This document shows positions 51,155 to 58,793 of a DNA stretch of 64,000 nt, piece by piece. Position numbers and translations under genes: made by a program. Within the stretch, counting starts at the first letter, position 1; every line of letters starts with the position of its first letter. The notes under the pieces are model-generated. The model was not told the DNA's origin. It did no database searches and was given only the letters and a program-made list of their open reading frames with translations. The stretch is taken from contig OY762279.1 of NCBI GenBank assembly GCA_963665455.1, positions 4,960,001 through 5,024,000 on the forward strand, written 5' to 3'. The DNA comes from VXNE01 sp963665455 (GTDB lineage: Bacteria; Pseudomonadota; Gammaproteobacteria; Pseudomonadales; Azotimanducaceae).

Positions 51155-51976
51155 ATGCAGGTCACGCGAGCCGCCACCGCCCTCGGCGCATACGTCGAGG
51201 CCGATCTGCGCGACGCCATTGGCTCCAGGGAGCCGCGCGATGCCGTACGGCAGGCCCTGGTCGAGCACGAGGTCCTGTTTCTGCGCGACCAACGGCTCTC
51301 GGCCCGCGAGTTCCAGCAGTTCGGCGAGTGCCTCGGCACCCTCGAATCGCATCCCGCCTACCCCACGGTGCCCGAGGCGCCGGGCGTCCAAATCCTCGAG
51401 AGCACGCCGGAGGCACCCTCCCGCATCGAAGTGTGGCATTCCGACATGACCTTCCGCGAAACGCCTCCGGCGCTCACCTTGCTCTACGGCCAGGTGATCC
51501 CGCCCGTGGGCGGAGACACGCTCTGGGCGAGTGCCCGGGCGGCATACGAGGGGCTGTCACCGGCACTGCGCGAGATGCTCGACGGCCTCCACGCCGTACA
51601 CGATTTCGCCCACGGCTTTCGGGAGAGCCTCGCCGCGCCGGGCGGCCACGAACGCCTGCGGGAAGCCGTCGCCGCCAATCCGCCCGTGACACACCCCGTC
51701 GTGCGCACGCACCCAACGTCGGGCAAGCGGGCGCTCTACGTCAACGCCCTGTTCACGACCCACTTGGAATCCCTACCGCGACGGGAGAGCGACGCCCTGC
51801 TCGCCTTCCTCTGCCGGGAGACCACGACGGACGAATACACGGTACGCCTGTCCTGGCGCCCGGGCACCGTCGCCATCTGGGACAACCGGACGACGCAACA
51901 CAAGCCGGTGAACGACTACTTTCCCCAGCATCGAAAGATGTATCGGTTGACGGTGGCGGGGGAGCGGCCGAGGTGA
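51155..51976 (+). CDS. TauD/TfdA-family dioxygenase
   Basis: Fe(II)/2-oxoglutarate dioxygenase, 273 residues. The iron triad is visible in EVWHSDMTFRETPP (HxD) and WDNRTTQHKPVNDY (distal His). The 2-oxoglutarate-binding Thr is in GGDTLWASARAAYEGLSP and the Arg in HRKMYRLTVAG. Family members act on taurine, sulfonates, 2,4-D and other carboxylates; the substrate is undetermined. It lies 15 bases after purU and is probably cotranscribed with it. Confidence 0.92.
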   Translation: MQVTRAATALGAYVEADLRDAIGSREPRDAVRQALVEHEVLFLRDQRLSAREFQQFGECLGTLESHPAYPTVPEAPGVQILESTPEAPSRIEVWHSDMTFRETPPALTLLYGQVIPPVGGDTLWASARAAYEGLSPALREMLDGLHAVHDFAHGFRESLAAPGGHERLREAVAANPPVTHPVVRTHPTSGKRALYVNALFTTHLESLPRRESDALLAFLCRETTTDEYTVRLSWRPGTVAIWDNRTTQHKPVNDYFPQHRKMYRLTVAGERPR

Positions 51977-52014
51977 GCGCCCTCAAATCCGACCGGAGAC
52001 CCTCCGCCCGATCA

Positions 52015-52061
52015 ACCAACTCGGAGTACGTTCCGAGTTGGTCGAGCTAACTCGGAACGTA
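52015..52061. promoter_or_regulatory. Two overlapping, mutually exclusive inverted repeats
   Basis: An 11-bp stem (52015-52025 with 52032-52042) and a 13-bp stem (52027-52039 with 52049-52061) share their middle arm, so only one can form at a time. Both are perfect. The segment GTCGAGCTAACTC matches the core of the operators upstream of the DUF4143 gene near 1409. It lies between convergent genes and could be a two-way terminator (no T-run) or an orphan operator. Confidence 0.6.
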
Positions 52062-52093
52062 AGCGCATCTGCGGGCGAGCGTTGCCGTAGACC

Positions 52094-52417
52094 TCAAGCC
52101 TCGCCACGCCGCAACGCCCGTTCCCGCAGCAACAGGAACAGCGGCAGCCCGAGGGACACGCCCACCAGGCAAGTCGCGGCGATGGGCGCCCACAGCATCC
52201 GCCGCGACAGCCGCCGGCCCTCGCGGCCAATGAAGGCGATCAGCACCACCGCGGACACGAGCACGTCAAGCCAGGCGAAGGTGGACAGGCGCGAGCGGGC
52301 CACCTCGCCGAGCATCGCCGCCGGGTCGAAGCCACCGTGTTCCACGCCCCAGGCAACGAGGGCCGCATAGGGGAGGACGGTGCCGAGCACGCACATCACC
52401 GCGTAGAAGCGCACCAC
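52094..52417 (-). CDS. DUF2834 membrane protein
   Basis: The 107-residue protein has three hydrophobic segments. It matches DUF2834 in order and spacing: VLGTVLPYAALVAW, STFAWLDVLVSAVVLIAFI, EGRRLSRRMLWAPIAA and VGVSLGLPLFLLLRER. Function is unknown. It lies 43 bases downstream of the isomerase gene on the same strand. Confidence 0.82.
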   Translation of the reverse strand: MVRFYAVMCVLGTVLPYAALVAWGVEHGGFDPAAMLGEVARSRLSTFAWLDVLVSAVVLIAFIGREGRRLSRRMLWAPIAATCLVGVSLGLPLFLLLRERALRRGEA

Positions 52418-52460
52418 CGTTCCCGCTCCGTCCAGATCCGCCCAGCGCTTGCAGTGCCCC

Positions 52461-53219
52461 TCAGCGGCCTCCGCGCGCGAGCCCCGCCCCCGTCAGGTAC
52501 GCGTGGCTGCGTTCGACCGCCGTCATCATGTCCGTGTCGCAACTGTCGAGTTCGACGATCACCCACTCCAGCACGCCGGGATCCGCCGCCCCGATGGTCG
52601 CCGGGATGTCCATCCGCCCGTCGCCCACCGCCACGTGGGCGTGGCCCCTCGTCAGCGGTCCGTCCTTGATGTGCAGCAGCGGTGTCCGATCCCGGACCCG
52701 CGCGACTTCCGTGGCCGGGTCACAAGCCCCAAAGTTGGCCGCCCAGTAGGTGTCGATCTCGAACTGCACGCCGGGACAGAGTTCCTGGAGGACGTGATAC
52801 GCCGGGACGCCATCGATCTCCTCGAACTCCCACCAGTGGTTGTGGAGGAAGAGATCGACGCCCCGCGGACGCAACCCGTCGATCAGGCCATTGACCACGT
52901 CCGCCGTGCGCCGCACCGCCTCCAGATCCCGGAAGTCGTCCGGCGCAAACCCGCCGGCGGCGCGGGTGAGGCCGAGTTCGCCAACGATGTCGCAGACTTC
53001 GGACAGTCCCGTCCGGTTGGCCCACGGGTAGTGACTCGACGACACGCGCATGCCGAGCTCCTCGACCCGCCGGCGGAATGCCGCCGGCGGCATGCCGAAC
53101 AAGGCGAAGGGCTCCACCCCGGCGTAGCCGATGTCGGCCAAGCGCGTGAGGACCCCGTCGAAGTCGGATTCCGACGCCTCCCGCAGCGAGTAGAGCTGCA
53201 CGGACAGGGGCGTGCTCAC
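52461..53219 (-). CDS. Sugar phosphate isomerase/epimerase (TIM barrel)
   Basis: The 252-residue xylose-isomerase-like TIM barrel has VQLYSLREASESDFDGVL at the start, a metal-binding core in FLHNHWWEFEE, EIDTYWAANFG and LLHIKDG, and the late Glu in WVIVELDSCDTD. It probably acts with the adjacent Gfo/Idh oxidoreductase on an inositol-like or keto sugar. The GTG at 53219 makes a GTGA overlap with that gene. Confidence 0.88.
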   Translation of the reverse strand: MSTPLSVQLYSLREASESDFDGVLTRLADIGYAGVEPFALFGMPPAAFRRRVEELGMRVSSSHYPWANRTGLSEVCDIVGELGLTRAAGGFAPDDFRDLEAVRRTADVVNGLIDGLRPRGVDLFLHNHWWEFEEIDGVPAYHVLQELCPGVQFEIDTYWAANFGACDPATEVARVRDRTPLLHIKDGPLTRGHAHVAVGDGRMDIPATIGAADPGVLEWVIVELDSCDTDMMTAVERSHAYLTGAGLARGGR

Positions 53220-54277
53220 GGTTTCACCTCGCCACCACCGGCGGCGGATGCGTAGATCGCGTCCAGAATGTCCTGCACGGCCAAGGCCTCGGCGTTCGAT
53301 ACCGCCTGGACCGCGCGGCCGGCGACCACGTCCACGAAGTGCTGCATGCGGTTTGTGTGCGGGTAGGCGAGGTCGCCCGCCCCGGGCGCGTCGACGGTGA
53401 CGTAGCCATCCTCGCCCTCCCGGTAGAGCTTCGCGTCGTAGACGCTGTACCCAGCCTCGGTGCCGAAGAGCTCGATGTTCATGGCGGCGGGCACGGCCTG
53501 ATGCATGGCCCACGCCGCGTCGAGGGTCAGCGTCGTCCCGCCGGCAAGCCGGATGAGGGCCGTCGCGAAGTCCTCCACGTCGCACACGTCATCCTCCGCC
53601 TCCGACTCGCCCCAGTCGAGTTCCCCCAAGCCCCGCACGCCGAACTTCCCACAGGTGGCGCCGGACACCGACACGGCGTCGAAGTCGTCCAGGATGTAGA
53701 GCGCCGCGTCGAGCATGTGCACGCCGATGTCGAGCAGGCTCCCCCCACCCGCTTGCGAACGGTGGGTGAACCAGCTGCCGATGCGCGGAATGCCGGCCCG
53801 GCGCCGCCAATAGGCCTTGACGTGATACACGTCGCCGAGGGTGCCGCCGGCCACGAGCGCCCTGGCCGTCTGCACCTCCCCCGAGAAACGCTGATTCATG
53901 CCCAGCATGAACGAGCGGCCGCTGGCCTCGGCCACGGCGATCACCTCGCGCGCCTCCGCCCCGCTCAGGGCAAACGGCTTGTCCAGCAAGGTGTGCTTGC
54001 CCGCCTCCAGCGCTGCTCGGGCGAGCGATGCGTGCAGATGGTTCGGCACGCCGATGTAGACCGCATCGACGGCATCCAACGCGAGGAGCGCCGCCGCGTC
54101 GTCGAAGACGTGCTCCACGTCGTGACGCTCCGCGAAGGCCACCGCGCGCCCAAGGTGTGGATCCGCGACGGCCACGACGCGTGCCTCGGCGAGTTTCGCC
54201 AGCTCGCCGGCCACGAAACCGGCCATCGCGCCGGCACCGATCACGCCGAATCGTGTTACCGCCTTCGAGTCACCCAT
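53216..54277 (-). CDS. Gfo/Idh/MocA-family oxidoreductase (minus arm)
   Basis: NAD(P)-dependent sugar or inositol dehydrogenase-like protein, 353 residues. It has the Rossmann loop FGVIGAGAMAGFVAGEL, the substrate/cofactor Lys in HTLLDKPFALSG and the C-terminal domain motif GGGSLLDIGVHMLDAAL (catalytic Asp/His). The ATG at 54277 is preceded by GGAGG. It is divergent from a second Gfo/Idh gene across about 90 bases. Confidence 0.92.
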   Translation of the reverse strand: MGDSKAVTRFGVIGAGAMAGFVAGELAKLAEARVVAVADPHLGRAVAFAERHDVEHVFDDAAALLALDAVDAVYIGVPNHLHASLARAALEAGKHTLLDKPFALSGAEAREVIAVAEASGRSFMLGMNQRFSGEVQTARALVAGGTLGDVYHVKAYWRRRAGIPRIGSWFTHRSQAGGGSLLDIGVHMLDAALYILDDFDAVSVSGATCGKFGVRGLGELDWGESEAEDDVCDVEDFATALIRLAGGTTLTLDAAWAMHQAVPAAMNIELFGTEAGYSVYDAKLYREGEDGYVTVDAPGAGDLAYPHTNRMQHFVDVVAGRAVQAVSNAEALAVQDILDAIYASAAGGGEVKP

Positions 54278-54364
54278 GCGGCCTCCCCGCACGTCCGTCT
54301 TGGGTATCGTATCGCATGGGACGGCTGCTAACCTGTGGCACCGATGCCCGAAGGGAGATCATCG

Positions 54365-55558
54365 ATGCAGCAGCGCGGCGCCCGCCTCCGCATGGGGCTG
54401 GTCGGCGGCGGCGAGGGCGCATTCATCGGGCCCGTGCACCGCATGGCCGCGGAACTCGACGGCCAGATCGAACTCGTCTGCGGAGCGTTCTCGGCGGACG
54501 CGGAACGGTCGCGCCGGTCGGGCACGGCGCTGTACGGACTACCCGCGGCCCGGTGCTACGGGAGCTTCGACGAAATGTTCGGCGCCGAGGCGGCTCTCCC
54601 CCTGGACGAGCGCATGCACTTCATCACCGTGGCGGTACCGAACCACCTGCATTTCCCCGTCGCCCGCAGCGCCCTCGAGACAGGCTTCCACGTCATGTCC
54701 GACAAACCCCTGACGCGCGACCTGGCCGAGGCCAAGGCCCTGCGGGCGCTGGTGGAGGAGACCGGGCTGCTATTCGGCGTCACGTACAACTACACGGGCT
54801 ATCCGATGGTGAAGGAAGCCCGGCACCTCGTTCGTTCCGGCGCGTTCGGCGAGATCCGGCGCGTCATCGTCGAGTACATCCAAGGGTGGCTGGCGGAGCC
54901 CTTGGAACGCGGAGACAACAAGCAGGCCGGCTGGCGCACCGACCCGGAGCGCTCCGGCCCCGCCGGTTGCATCGGCGACATCGGCACCCACGGCGAGAAC
55001 CTCGCGGCCTACGTCACGGGGCTCGCCATCACGGAGCTTTGCGCGGACCTGACGGCGTTCGTGGCGGGCCGGCGGCTCGACGACGACGGCAACGTCCTGC
55101 TCCGCTTCGACAACGGCGCGCGCGGCGTGCTCCTCGCCAGCCAAGTGGCCGTCGGCGAGGAGAACGGCCTCAAGCTGCGCGTGTATGGCGAACACGGGGG
55201 CCTCGAATGGTCCCAGATGGCACCGAATTCGCTCATCGTACGCTGGGCCGACCGGCCGGCCGAGATACGACGCACGGGCGCCCCCGGCGTCGGCACCGCC
55301 GCCGGTGCCGCGACGCGCCTGCCGGCCGGCCATCCGGAAGGGTTCCTCGAAGCCTTCGCGGTGATCTACCGCAACTTCGCCGCCGCCCTCCGCGCCCGCC
55401 TGGACGGCCGGATGCCCCCGGCCGAGGCCCTGGACTTCCCCACCATCGGTGACGGCGTGCGCGGCATGGCCTTCGTCGAGACCGTGGTGGAGAGTGCCGA
55501 GCGGGGCACGTGGCTGCCGTTCGGCGGCACGTCCGAGATGGATGGGGACACCGCGTAG
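54365..55558 (+). CDS. Gfo/Idh/MocA-family oxidoreductase (plus arm)
   Basis: The 397-residue protein has Rossmann loop MGLVGGGEGAFIGPVHRMA, cofactor Lys in HVMSDKPLTRDLAEA and catalytic-domain segment GCIGDIGTHGENLAAYV. It is clearly a different subfamily from the oxidoreductase encoded on the opposite strand. AAGGGAG 7 bases upstream fixes the ATG at 54365. It is first of a plus-strand unit with an isomerase, a dioxygenase and further genes. Confidence 0.92.
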   Translation: MQQRGARLRMGLVGGGEGAFIGPVHRMAAELDGQIELVCGAFSADAERSRRSGTALYGLPAARCYGSFDEMFGAEAALPLDERMHFITVAVPNHLHFPVARSALETGFHVMSDKPLTRDLAEAKALRALVEETGLLFGVTYNYTGYPMVKEARHLVRSGAFGEIRRVIVEYIQGWLAEPLERGDNKQAGWRTDPERSGPAGCIGDIGTHGENLAAYVTGLAITELCADLTAFVAGRRLDDDGNVLLRFDNGARGVLLASQVAVGEENGLKLRVYGEHGGLEWSQMAPNSLIVRWADRPAEIRRTGAPGVGTAAGAATRLPAGHPEGFLEAFAVIYRNFAAALRARLDGRMPPAEALDFPTIGDGVRGMAFVETVVESAERGTWLPFGGTSEMDGDTA

Positions 55559-55584
55559 GCGGCCCGACGCACGGGAGACAGAGC

Positions 55585-56661
55585 ATGAAGACACTCAAGG
55601 GACCGGCCATCTTCCTCGCGCAGTTCATGGCCGACGAGGATCCGTTCGACAACATCGAGTCGATGGCCCGCTGGGCGTCCGAGCTCGGCTTCGCGGGCAT
55701 CCAGGTGCCCATCGGCAACCCCGCCTTCATCGACGTGGCCCAAGCCGCCGAGAGCAAGGACTACTGCGACGAGTTGCGCGGGCGCGTCGGCGCCTTCGGC
55801 ATCGAAATCACGGAGCTGTCGACGCATCTCGAAGGCCAGCTCGTCGCCGTGCATCCCGCCTACGACGCCCTGTTCGACGGGTTCGCCCCCGAGGCGCTGC
55901 GCGGCCGGCCCACCGCCCGCACGGACTGGGCCATCGAACAGGTGAAGCTCGCGGCCATCGCCAGCCGGAACCTGGGCCTCGACGCCCACGCCACGTTCTC
56001 CGGGGCGTTGCTGTGGCCGATGCTGTATCCCTGGCCGCAACGCCCCGCCGGGCTCGTGGACACGGGCTTCCAGGAACTCGCCCGGCGCTGGCGGCCGATT
56101 CTCGACGTCTTCGAGGAACAGGGCGTCGACTGCTGCTTCGAGATCCACCCCGGCGAGGACCTGCACGACGGCGTGACCTTCGAGCGCTTCCTCGCCGAGG
56201 TGGATGGGCACGCCCGCGCCAACATCCTCTACGACCCCAGTCACTTCGTGCTGCAACAACTCGACTATCTGGCCTTCCTCGACATCTACCGCGAGCGCAT
56301 CAAGATGTTCCACGTCAAGGATGCCGAGTTCCGCCCGACGGGCCGCAGCGGCGTCTACGGCGGCTATCAGGACTGGCTCGACCGGCCGGGGCGCTTCCGC
56401 TCCCTGGGCGACGGCGCGGTCGACTTCCGGGGCATCTTCTCGAAACTCGCCGCGCACGACTTTGACGGCTGGGCGGTGCTGGAGTGGGAGTGCTGCCTGA
56501 AGCACCAGGAGGATGGCGCGCGGGAGGGCGCCGCATTCATCCGCGACCACATCATCCGCGTGACGGATAGGGCGTTCGACGACTTCGCCGCGGTCGGCAC
56601 GGATCAGGCCGTGAACCGGGAGGTGCTGGGGCTGTCCCGAGGAGTACACTCCCCACGGTGA
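55585..56661 (+). CDS. Sugar phosphate isomerase/epimerase (plus arm)
   Basis: The 358-residue TIM-barrel protein has metal-site segments CCFEIHPGEDLHDG, ILYDPSHFVLQQLDY, KMFHVKDAEFR and VLEWECCLK. GGGAG lies about 8 bases before the ATG. It is larger than the minus-arm isomerase. Gfo/Idh plus isomerase pairs are typical of inositol and rare sugar catabolism; the actual sugar is not deducible. Confidence 0.92.
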   Translation: MKTLKGPAIFLAQFMADEDPFDNIESMARWASELGFAGIQVPIGNPAFIDVAQAAESKDYCDELRGRVGAFGIEITELSTHLEGQLVAVHPAYDALFDGFAPEALRGRPTARTDWAIEQVKLAAIASRNLGLDAHATFSGALLWPMLYPWPQRPAGLVDTGFQELARRWRPILDVFEEQGVDCCFEIHPGEDLHDGVTFERFLAEVDGHARANILYDPSHFVLQQLDYLAFLDIYRERIKMFHVKDAEFRPTGRSGVYGGYQDWLDRPGRFRSLGDGAVDFRGIFSKLAAHDFDGWAVLEWECCLKHQEDGAREGAAFIRDHIIRVTDRAFDDFAAVGTDQAVNREVLGLSRGVHSPR

Positions 56662-56674
56662 CGGAGGCGACCGC

Positions 56675-57565
56675 ATGACCCCTGAAGACATCCTGGCACG
56701 TCCCGCGAAGGCGCTCACCCAGCCGCAACGCGAACACTACTTCGAGTACGGGTACCTCGGCGCGCCGGCCCTGATCGGCGCGGAATGGCTGCGACGCCTG
56801 AACGAGCGCACGGCCCACTACGTCGAAGAGAGTCGCCATGCCAACGGCGACAAGCGCTTCGACCTGGAGCCGGACCACGCGCCCGACGCGCCCCGCATCC
56901 GGCGGCTCAACTCGCCCGTGGACGCGGACGACGTGTATTGGGAGTTCGCCTCCACGGGTCCGTTCGTCGACATCGCCGAGGACCTCTTGGGGCCGAACCT
57001 CAAGTTCCATCACTCCAAGCTCAACTTCAAGTGGAGCGGCGGCGGCGAGGAGGTGAAGTGGCACCAGGACATCCAGTTCTGGCCGCACACCAACTACGAC
57101 GTGCTGACGATCGGCGTCTATCTCGAGGACGTGGACGCGCGCATGGCGCCGATGGGCGTCATCCCGAAGAGTCACGACGGCCCGCTCTACGAGCTCTACG
57201 ACCACGACCGCAACTGGACCGGCAACATTCGCGAGGAAGACCTCCCCGGCGTGGACGTGGCCCACGCCGCCTACATCGAGGGGCCGGCCGGGACGGTCAC
57301 CGTCCACAACTGCCGCTCCATCCACGGCTCGCCGCCGAACTGGAGCGACCGACCGCGCCCGCTGCTGCTCTGCGCCTATGCGGCGGCGGACGCCATCGCG
57401 ATCACGAACCTGGTCTCCCGCGCGCCCCACGGCAACGAGATGGTGCGGGGCGAACCGGCGCGTTGGGCACGCTTCGATCCGCGGCCCTGCCTGATGCCGC
57501 CGGACTGGTCTCGTGGCGGCTACAAGTCGATCTTCCAGCATCAGCAGCGGGAAGCCGCTCGGTAA
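56675..57565 (+). CDS. Phytanoyl-CoA dioxygenase family protein (plus arm)
   Basis: Fe(II)/2-oxoglutarate oxygenase, 296 residues. The iron site is EVKWHQDIQFWP (HxD) and the distal His lies in HNCRSIHGSPPNWS, with an Arg in SDRPRPLLLCAY for 2-oxoglutarate. The substrate is unknown; context suggests a sugar-derived or osmolyte compound. It lies 13 bases after the isomerase gene, within the same probable operon. Confidence 0.9.
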   Translation: MTPEDILARPAKALTQPQREHYFEYGYLGAPALIGAEWLRRLNERTAHYVEESRHANGDKRFDLEPDHAPDAPRIRRLNSPVDADDVYWEFASTGPFVDIAEDLLGPNLKFHHSKLNFKWSGGGEEVKWHQDIQFWPHTNYDVLTIGVYLEDVDARMAPMGVIPKSHDGPLYELYDHDRNWTGNIREEDLPGVDVAHAAYIEGPAGTVTVHNCRSIHGSPPNWSDRPRPLLLCAYAAADAIAITNLVSRAPHGNEMVRGEPARWARFDPRPCLMPPDWSRGGYKSIFQHQQREAAR

Positions 57566-57573
57566 CGCGTCGG

Positions 57574-58053
57574 ATGGGCCTGATCCACGCCAACATCGAA
57601 CTCGCGAACCCGAGGAACGACAGCCTCTCGCCGTTGCCCGCGCGGGCACTGGTGGACACCGGGGCGGTCGCGCTGTGCGTGCCCGAGCACGTCGCGATGC
57701 AACTCGAGCTCGAAGAGTTAGAGAAGCGTGAGGTGACGACCGCCTACTCGTGCGAGGGGCAAGCCCCTCGCGCTCCCCGGCTGAAGGCTCCTGGCAAACA
57801 CGTCGTCGTCCCCTACGTCGGTCCCGTGCGGGTCCGCTTCGCGAACCGCTCGTGCTACACGGGCGCACTGGTGCTGGGCAACGGCGTGCTCCTGGGTTCG
57901 ATTCCGCTCGAGGACATGGACTTAGTGCTGAACCCGCGCCTCCAGACCATCACCGTCAATCCCGAAAGCCCGAACATCCCCTCCGCCGTCGTCAAGACCG
58001 CGCTGCCGGCCGCAAGGAACGCAACTCCATGCCCACCCTCGAACACGACGTAG
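57574..58053 (+). CDS. Retropepsin-like aspartic protease with an in-frame palindrome insertion
   Basis: The 159-residue clan AA protein starts MGLIHANIELANPR and has the catalytic motif ALVDTGAVALCVP and the later PYVGPVRVRFANR and LLGSIPLEDMDLVLNPR. Between these, where relatives have about two residues, there are about 17 (YSCEGQAPRAPRLKAPG) encoded by a palindromic segment that keeps the frame open. Activity may or may not survive. The start is 8 bases after the dioxygenase stop; the 3' end overlaps the hydrolase by 25 bases. Confidence 0.8.
   Translation: MGLIHANIELANPRNDSLSPLPARALVDTGAVALCVPEHVAMQLELEELEKREVTTAYSCEGQAPRAPRLKAPGKHVVVPYVGPVRVRFANRSCYTGALVLGNGVLLGSIPLEDMDLVLNPRLQTITVNPESPNIPSAVVKTALPAARNATPCPPSNTT
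57752..57771. repeat. Perfect palindrome inserted in a protease gene
   Basis: GCGAGGGGC and its exact complement GCCCCTCGC flank only two bases. The extra protein segment begins just before it and extends about 25 bases beyond, consistent with an inserted REP-like element of about 45-50 bases. Confidence 0.6.
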
Positions 58054-58793
58054 ACCTCTACTACACCGAAGCCGGCACCGGCGACGCCATCCTGTTCTGC
58101 CACGGGGCTGGAGGGAACACGGCGAGTTGGTACAACCAGTTCGGGGAGTTCGCCCAGGACCACCGCTGCATCGCCTACGACTGCCGGGGGTTCGGTCGCT
58201 CCAGGTGCGCGGCGGAGGATTTCGACGGCACGAAGTTCGCCGGAGACGCCATCGCCGTGCTCGACCATCTCGGCGTTGACGCCGCCCACTTCGTGTGCCA
58301 ATCGATGGGCGGCTGGACCGGCGTGCGGGCGGCCCTGGAGCACCCGGACCGGGTCCGCAAGCTCATCCTCTCCGACACCATCGGCGGCATCGCGCTGCAA
58401 TCGGGCATCGACAGCATCCGCACGCTGAGCGAACGCGTCGACGACACCCGGCTCTCCAACGCCGCCGTCGCCCCCGGCTTCCACGAGAAGCACCCGGCGC
58501 TCGGCTTCCTCTACGCGCAGATCTCGGATTTCAACCAGTTGCCGCAAGAGGCCGTGGGCGGCTCACTCTTCGATCCAGCGACGCTCGTGCCGCTGGAACG
58601 GGCGCGGCGCCTGGCGCAGCCGATCCTCGTGTTCGCCGGCACCCACGACGTCCTCTGGCCGCCCCACGTCCTGCGGGAACTGGCCGATGCGCTGCCGACT
58701 GCGGAGTGCTTCGAGATCGACTCCGGGCACTCGCCCTACTTCGAGAACCCGGCGGTCTTCAACCGAGTGCTGCGGGAGTTCCTAGCTCGTTAG
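58029..58793 (+). CDS. Alpha/beta fold hydrolase
   Basis: The 254-residue hydrolase has the oxyanion segment ILFCHGAGGNTASW, nucleophile elbow HFVCQSMGGWTG (Ser, with Cys replacing the usual first Gly), the acid in FAGTHDVLWPP and the His in DSGHSPYFENP. It resembles 3-oxoadipate enol-lactonase and haloperoxidase-type enzymes. It is the last gene of the plus-strand catabolic unit and overlaps the 3' end of the convergent molybdopterin gene by 4 bases. Confidence 0.9.
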   Translation: MPTLEHDVDLYYTEAGTGDAILFCHGAGGNTASWYNQFGEFAQDHRCIAYDCRGFGRSRCAAEDFDGTKFAGDAIAVLDHLGVDAAHFVCQSMGGWTGVRAALEHPDRVRKLILSDTIGGIALQSGIDSIRTLSERVDDTRLSNAAVAPGFHEKHPALGFLYAQISDFNQLPQEAVGGSLFDPATLVPLERARRLAQPILVFAGTHDVLWPPHVLRELADALPTAECFEIDSGHSPYFENPAVFNRVLREFLAR

